Source: Mumia xiangluensis (GTDB taxonomy: Bacteria > Actinomycetota > Actinomycetes > Propionibacteriales > Nocardioidaceae). Taken from it: a DNA stretch of 64,000 nucleotides. The stretch is taken from contig NZ_WJYO01000005.1 in the NCBI RefSeq assembly GCF_010994095.1, forward strand, positions 400,359 through 464,358, in the 5' to 3' direction. This document shows, in pieces, positions 60,883 through 64,000 of the stretch. Below the pieces are notes generated by a model, which saw nothing but the letters and a program-made list of their open reading frames with translations, had not been told where the DNA came from and ran no database searches. Both the position numbers and the translations under genes were made by a program. The first letter of the stretch is position 1; each line of letters opens with the position of its first letter.

Positions 60883-61213
60883 ACCCTCGCGTACGAATTG
60901 TTTTTGTCCGAGCACGCGCATAATCCAATTTCTGAAGAACGGATCAATCGCAAACAAATAGAGTGTCCACCTCGTGCCAGCCTGCGCGCATTTTCCTGGC
61001 TGGCGTCCCGGCATGCCTGCAATTTCAAGGATTTCCGGCACTGGAAACTATTTGAAGATTCCTTCAGGAAATGTCTTGACGGCAATCTCGGCACCTCTGA
61101 AGATTGCTGATCAAAGGCGCCAGAAGTCGCCGCCGCTCAAATTCTGCATCGTGTTGTGAAAAGCGATTCTCGGCTGAACCGGAGCGGTCTTGCACCTGGA
61201 GGAGGACAGCACG
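60883..61213 (+). promoter_or_regulatory. 331-bp AT-richer regulatory gap with three TGAAGA boxes
   Basis: No gene is visible between the aldehyde dehydrogenase and amine oxidase genes. The composition is clearly lower in GC than the flanks. TGAAGA occurs at 60933-60938, 61053-61058 (part of the palindrome below) and 61098-61103. A strong GGAGGAGG ribosome site lies just before the GTG at 61214. Confidence 0.55.
61053..61066 (+). promoter_or_regulatory. palindromic operator shared with the potD promoter (copy 2)
   Basis: TGAAGA-TT-CCTTCA, 5 of 6 arm positions paired, lies within TTTGAAGATTCCTTCAG (61051-61067). This matches the copy at 53997-54013 at 15 of 17 positions. Confidence 0.55.
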
Positions 61214-62643
61214 GTGAATGAGGTCACACGAAGGAGTCTGCTGCTCGGAGCAGCAGCGGTCGCCCGCGCGACCGCGACTGCAGGCTCGGCTCCTGGGACG
61301 TCGTCGTGGTCGGCGCGGGCGCGGCGGGGCTCGGTGCAGCCCGGCGGCTCGCCGACAACGGGCTGAAGGTCGTCGTCCTGGAGGCGCGCAACCGCATCGG
61401 CGGACGCATGTTCACCGACCGCTCCTCGATGGGGATCCCGATCGAGCGCGGCGCGGAGCTCATCCACGGCGGCCCGCACGCGTCGACGTGGAAGTACGTC
61501 CAGGAGGCGAACATCCGGACGGCGATGTTCACGGACAACTACGTCCGCCTCGACGAGACCCAGCCGTGGCACAACCCGGAGTCGCTCATGGCGTACTCCT
61601 TCCCGAAGGGGATGCCGGCTGGGCTGGCGGTCTACGACACCGAGCCGCTCCCGACGCCGGACCCCGGCGAGATGGCCGAGCACTACCTCGTCCACAAGAT
61701 CGGGATCACCGACGAGAACTGGCCGACCGCCGTGCACTTCCTCGCGGTCGACAGCGAACCGCTCTACAACATGGCGGCGACGTCGATCCTGGACACGCTG
61801 GCGGACTGCATCCACTACACGCTGCACCCCGACGAGCTCCCCGAGCCGGAGGTCCTGAACCCGAACGACCCCGAGCACGACGACGGCGACTACCGCGTGA
61901 TCGGTGGGTACGACCAGGTGCTGCGAGCGGTCGCCCGTCCGGTGGACGTCCTGCTGAACACCGTCGTCAAGCACGTCGAGTACACCGCGAACGGCGTCGT
62001 GATGCAGACCTCTCGCGGAGCCATCAAGAGCGCCCGGGCGCTGATCGCCGTGCCTGCCGGAGTCCTCAAGCGGGACATGATCGTGTTCGACCCCGTGCTG
62101 CCGGCAGACAAGCTCGCCCTGATCGACCAGTTCCAGTACCGGCCGATCTTCAAGTGCCTTCTCGAGTTCGACCACAAGGTGCTGACGATCAACGGCAAGG
62201 ACTTCGGGTACGCCGAGCCGCTCCGAGGGAACCCGAAGACGCTCTGGAACGCGTCGATCGGTGCGCCCCGCTACAAGGGCCAGGTCATCACCGGGTGGGT
62301 GACGGGCGCCGCCGCGGCCGAGCTCCTGCAGCTGTCGCAGCGGGATCGCTACCGTGCGACCCTCGACGTCGTACGCAAGGCGGTGGGTGACAACGGTCTG
62401 AAGTACAAGAACGCCGTCATGCACGACTGGGCGCAGGACCCCTTCGCGTGGGGAGCGTACGGCCGGGGTGTCGGCAGCCAGATCTACAAGCCGGTCGACG
62501 GCGTCATCTACTGGGCCGGCATCCAGACGAGCAGCATCCACGCGTCGTACAACTCGGGCGTCGCGCAGGCGGACCTGCTCCTCGCGAACCCCCCGGTGCG
62601 CGGCTGGTCGCAGCGAGGCAGGGGCCAGGCCGCCGCGCACTGA
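61214..62643 (+). CDS. Tat-secreted flavin amine oxidase; frame broken at the signal/mature junction
   Basis: A flavin-containing monoamine/polyamine oxidase. From GTG 61214 (GGAGGAGG upstream) a Tat signal reads TRRSLLLGAAAVARATATAGSA. The enzyme continues in the -1 frame: SWDVVVVGAGAAGLGAARRLADNGLKVVVLEARNRIGGRMFTD is the FAD-binding opening, then RGAELIHGG, IGGYDQVLRAV and WAGIQTSSIHASYNSGVAQADLLLA at the C-terminus. The enzyme frame has no ATG, GTG or TTG before GTG 61306, which would lose the first beta strand of the FAD fold. One missing base near 61290-61297 would explain it: pseudogene or sequence error. The context (polyamine operon, shared operator) suggests oxidation of polyamines outside the cell. 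Confidence 0.78.
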
Positions 62644-62647
62644 CCTG

Positions 62648-62691
62648 CGAGCCGGGTCCCGCCGAGCTCCGGTGAGGCGGGACCCGGCTCG
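62648..62691 (+). terminator. perfect stem-loop after the amine oxidase gene
   Basis: A 16-bp perfect stem (62648-62663 with 62676-62691; arm CGAGCCGGGTCCCGCC) closes a 12-nt loop, 5 bp after the stop codon. Confidence 0.85.
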
Positions 62692-62793
62692 TATCGGTTG
62701 TCCTCGGGTTGCGGCCGTCCTCGAGGTTCAGGATCATCGCGAGCAGGGAGACAATCCCTGGCACAAAAGGTTCCTCACCCCTGGAGGTCGACC

Positions 62794-63531
62794 GTGTTCC
62801 GATCACTGCGCCACATCCTCGCCGCCCTCGCCGTCCTGCTCGCCACGACCGTGTCGGGGGTGGTGGGCACGGCGGCGCCTGCCTCCGCCGACGCCTGCTT
62901 CACCTGGAGCCGCACCCTGTCGCAGGGCGCGACCGGCGCCGATGTCCGCCAGCTCCAGATCCGCGTGTCCGGATATCCCGGGTACGGCGCCGTGCTGGGG
63001 CTCGACAGCAGCTTCGGCCCCGCGACGAAGGCCGCGGTCACCCGCTTCCAGCAGGCGTACGGCCTCACCGCGGACGGCATCGCCGGCCCACAGACGTACG
63101 CGAAGCTGTATGCCTTGCAGGACGACGACTGCACGCCGGTCAACTTCACGTACGCCGAGCTCAACCGGTGCAACAGCACCTGGGCGGGGGGAGCGGTGTC
63201 AGCCGCGACGGCCAAGGCGAACGCGCTCGTCACCATGTGGAAGCTCCAGGCGCTCCGGCACGCGCTGGGTGACCGCCCGCTCGGCGTCAACAGCGGGTTC
63301 CGCAGCTACTCCTGCAACAGCGCCGTCGGAGGCGCGTCGAACAGCAGACACCTGTACGGCGACGCCGCCGACCTCGCCGCCGGGTCGCAGGGCTTCTGCA
63401 CGATCGCGAGGCAGGCGCGCAACCACGGCTTCACGCAGATCCTCGGTCCCGGTTACCCCGACCACAACGACCACGTCCACCTGGCGACGCCGGCATCGCG
63501 TCACTGGTCCGCCCCCACCTGCGGGATCTGA
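62794..63531 (+). CDS. secreted M15-type D-Ala-D-Ala carboxypeptidase with peptidoglycan-binding domain
   Basis: A 245-residue exported cell-wall peptidase. Signal peptide ends near APASADA. A PG_binding_1 domain follows (LSQGATGADVRQLQIRVSGYPG...FGPATKAAVTRFQQAYGLTADGIAGPQTYAKL, about 45-105). The M15A-type catalytic domain has SNSRHLYGDAADLAAG (His and Asp zinc ligands, about 188-200) and DHNDHVHLATP (second His pair, about 228-235). GTG start with CTGGAGG 7 nt upstream. Several paired Cys suggest disulfides outside the cell. It trims peptidoglycan stem peptides; terminator follows. Confidence 0.92.
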   Translation: MFRSLRHILAALAVLLATTVSGVVGTAAPASADACFTWSRTLSQGATGADVRQLQIRVSGYPGYGAVLGLDSSFGPATKAAVTRFQQAYGLTADGIAGPQTYAKLYALQDDDCTPVNFTYAELNRCNSTWAGGAVSAATAKANALVTMWKLQALRHALGDRPLGVNSGFRSYSCNSAVGGASNSRHLYGDAADLAAGSQGFCTIARQARNHGFTQILGPGYPDHNDHVHLATPASRHWSAPTCGI

Positions 63532-63557
63532 GGGCGCCGCCGCAACGGTGCTCGACC

Positions 63558-63592
63558 GACGCGCATCCCTTGCGCCGCAGGGGATGCGCGTC
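63558..63592 (+). terminator. perfect stem-loop after the M15 peptidase gene
   Basis: GACGCGCATCCC (63558-63569) pairs with GGGATGCGCGTC (63581-63592), 12 perfect base pairs with an 11-nt loop, isolating the rRNA promoter region downstream. Confidence 0.8.
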
Positions 63593-63608
63593 AAAGGGGA
63601 CCCCCCTG

Positions 63609-63636
63609 TTGAGGTGCTTGGGGGACCGTGTAATGT
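63609..63636 (+). promoter_or_regulatory. candidate rRNA promoter P1
   Basis: TTGAGG (63609-63614), 16-nt spacer, TAATGT (63631-63636). It is the best -35/-10 pair just after the terminator and well upstream of the 16S gene. Confidence 0.45.
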
Positions 63637-63733
63637 TCTTCTTGTTGCCGGGGACGGCGGCGGGCAAGGCCGGTCTGGTCGGGTTCGCGGTCCTGTGGCA
63701 CTCCTCCTCTCTGAAGACTGCCGGTGGCTCTGT

Positions 63734-63762
63734 TTGGGTCGCTTTGGGTGGTGCTGTAGGTT
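63734..63762 (+). promoter_or_regulatory. candidate rRNA promoter P2
   Basis: TTGGGT (63734-63739), 17-nt spacer, TAGGTT (63757-63762), about 200 bp before the 16S 5' end. Two promoters in tandem are usual for rrn operons. Confidence 0.35.
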
Positions 63763-63821
63763 TGGGGGTCGCGCCTTGGTCTGATGCCTCGTGTTTGGGG
63801 TTGAGGGTTTTGTGTGTCTGA

Positions 63822-63969
63822 TGTTTGAGAACTCAACAGTGTGCTAAAAGTCGACGAGATAATCAGTATGGCCTTTTTGGGGTCATGATTCCGTGACAAA
63901 TTATTTGTCAGCAAATAGTTAGTCCGGGTTCAAATGTTTGATGTTGTGGCTCAGCCTTTGGTTGGGTTT
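63822..63969 (+). promoter_or_regulatory. rRNA leader with boxA-like sequence and processing hairpin
   Basis: TGTTTGAGAACTCAACA (63822-63838), containing the palindrome TTGAG-AA-CTCAA, matches the conserved leader element before actinobacterial 16S genes. A perfect hairpin TGACAAAT-T-ATTTGTCA lies at 63894-63910. This stretch is strikingly AT-richer than the rest of the window. Confidence 0.65.
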
Positions 63970-64000
63970 TCGACGGAGAGTTTGATCCTGGCTCAGGACG
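63970..64000 (+). rRNA. rrs: 16S ribosomal RNA, 5' end only
   Basis: AGAGTTTGATCCTGGCTCAG (63977-63996) is the universal 16S 5' segment at E. coli positions 8-27, followed by GACG. The mature end is placed about 7 nt earlier by that alignment; the gene runs off the window. Confidence 0.95.

Noticed and set aside
61214..61310. Programmed -1 frameshift in the amine oxidase gene
   Set aside because: No slippery heptamer or downstream hairpin could be identified; a missing base or true pseudogene is simpler.
1..64000. Prophage, integrase, transposase, tRNA or plasmid origin genes
   Set aside because: I looked for integrase/transposase motifs, tRNA cloverleaf ends and iteron arrays and saw none that I could support by eye.

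Overview
The window reads as chromosomal DNA of a high-GC Gram-positive actinobacterium. Third codon positions are almost all G or C, GTG starts are common, many secreted proteins carry Tat or lipoprotein signals, and several genes look leaderless (a TAnnnT box 6-8 nt before ATG). The window ends in the first bases of a 16S rRNA gene, preceded by an AT-richer leader of the kind seen before actinobacterial rrn operons. The overall gene mix (GPP34 protein, sunset-domain protein, PadR plus permease-prefix membrane protein, DUF222-HNH protein, Pot operon with amine oxidase) fits Nocardioidaceae or a close relative; that placement is inference.

Layout. 0-3 kb: an unrecognised 520-residue protein overlapping a treble-clef HNH protein. 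3-10 kb: an RpiR regulator with a secreted glycosidase-like protein, a CGNR regulator, small secreted and membrane proteins, and a PadR-controlled membrane operon with a clear palindromic operator. 10-26 kb: a very large secreted M14 carboxypeptidase, a PPK2 polyphosphate kinase tail-to-tail with a serine protease carrying six tandem repeats, a GNAT protein, an ECF sigma factor divergent from a membrane Ser/Thr kinase, an NmrA-like reductase, a coiled-coil protein, a frameshifted Tat-secreted sulfatase and a Fic AMPylase.

26.4-34 kb: a tightly coupled seven-gene organosulfur operon (sulfonate-type ABC transporter, two SsuD-like flavin monooxygenases, a DszB-like desulfinase with a conserved Cys, and a signal-less SsuA-like protein). 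A MarR gene lies directly upstream; its promoter holds a perfect palindrome, and a degenerate copy sits at the operon promoter. 34-47 kb: sunset-domain and GPP34 proteins and several large secreted carbohydrate or phosphoester enzymes (lamin-tail metallophosphoesterase, GH43-like propeller, GH78 alpha-L-rhamnosidase).

47-54 kb: membrane protein, DUF222-HNH protein, then a minus-strand TetR / glycosyltransferase / glucosamine-kinase-like / SIS-domain cluster. The kinase gene contains an in-frame 24-bp minisatellite next to a REP-like palindrome. 54-62.7 kb: a polyamine uptake and oxidation operon (PotD-B-C-A, FAD amine oxidase, aldehyde dehydrogenase) followed by a Tat-secreted flavin amine oxidase. 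The two promoter regions share a TGAAGA-centred palindrome, suggesting one regulon. 62.8-64 kb: secreted peptidoglycan peptidase, rrn promoters and leader, 16S 5' end.

The least ordinary items are the hybrid sulfonate/desulfinate operon with its operator pair, the shared polyamine palindrome, the minisatellite in the kinase gene with a missing canonical start codon, and two secreted enzymes each out of frame exactly at the Tat-signal/mature junction.
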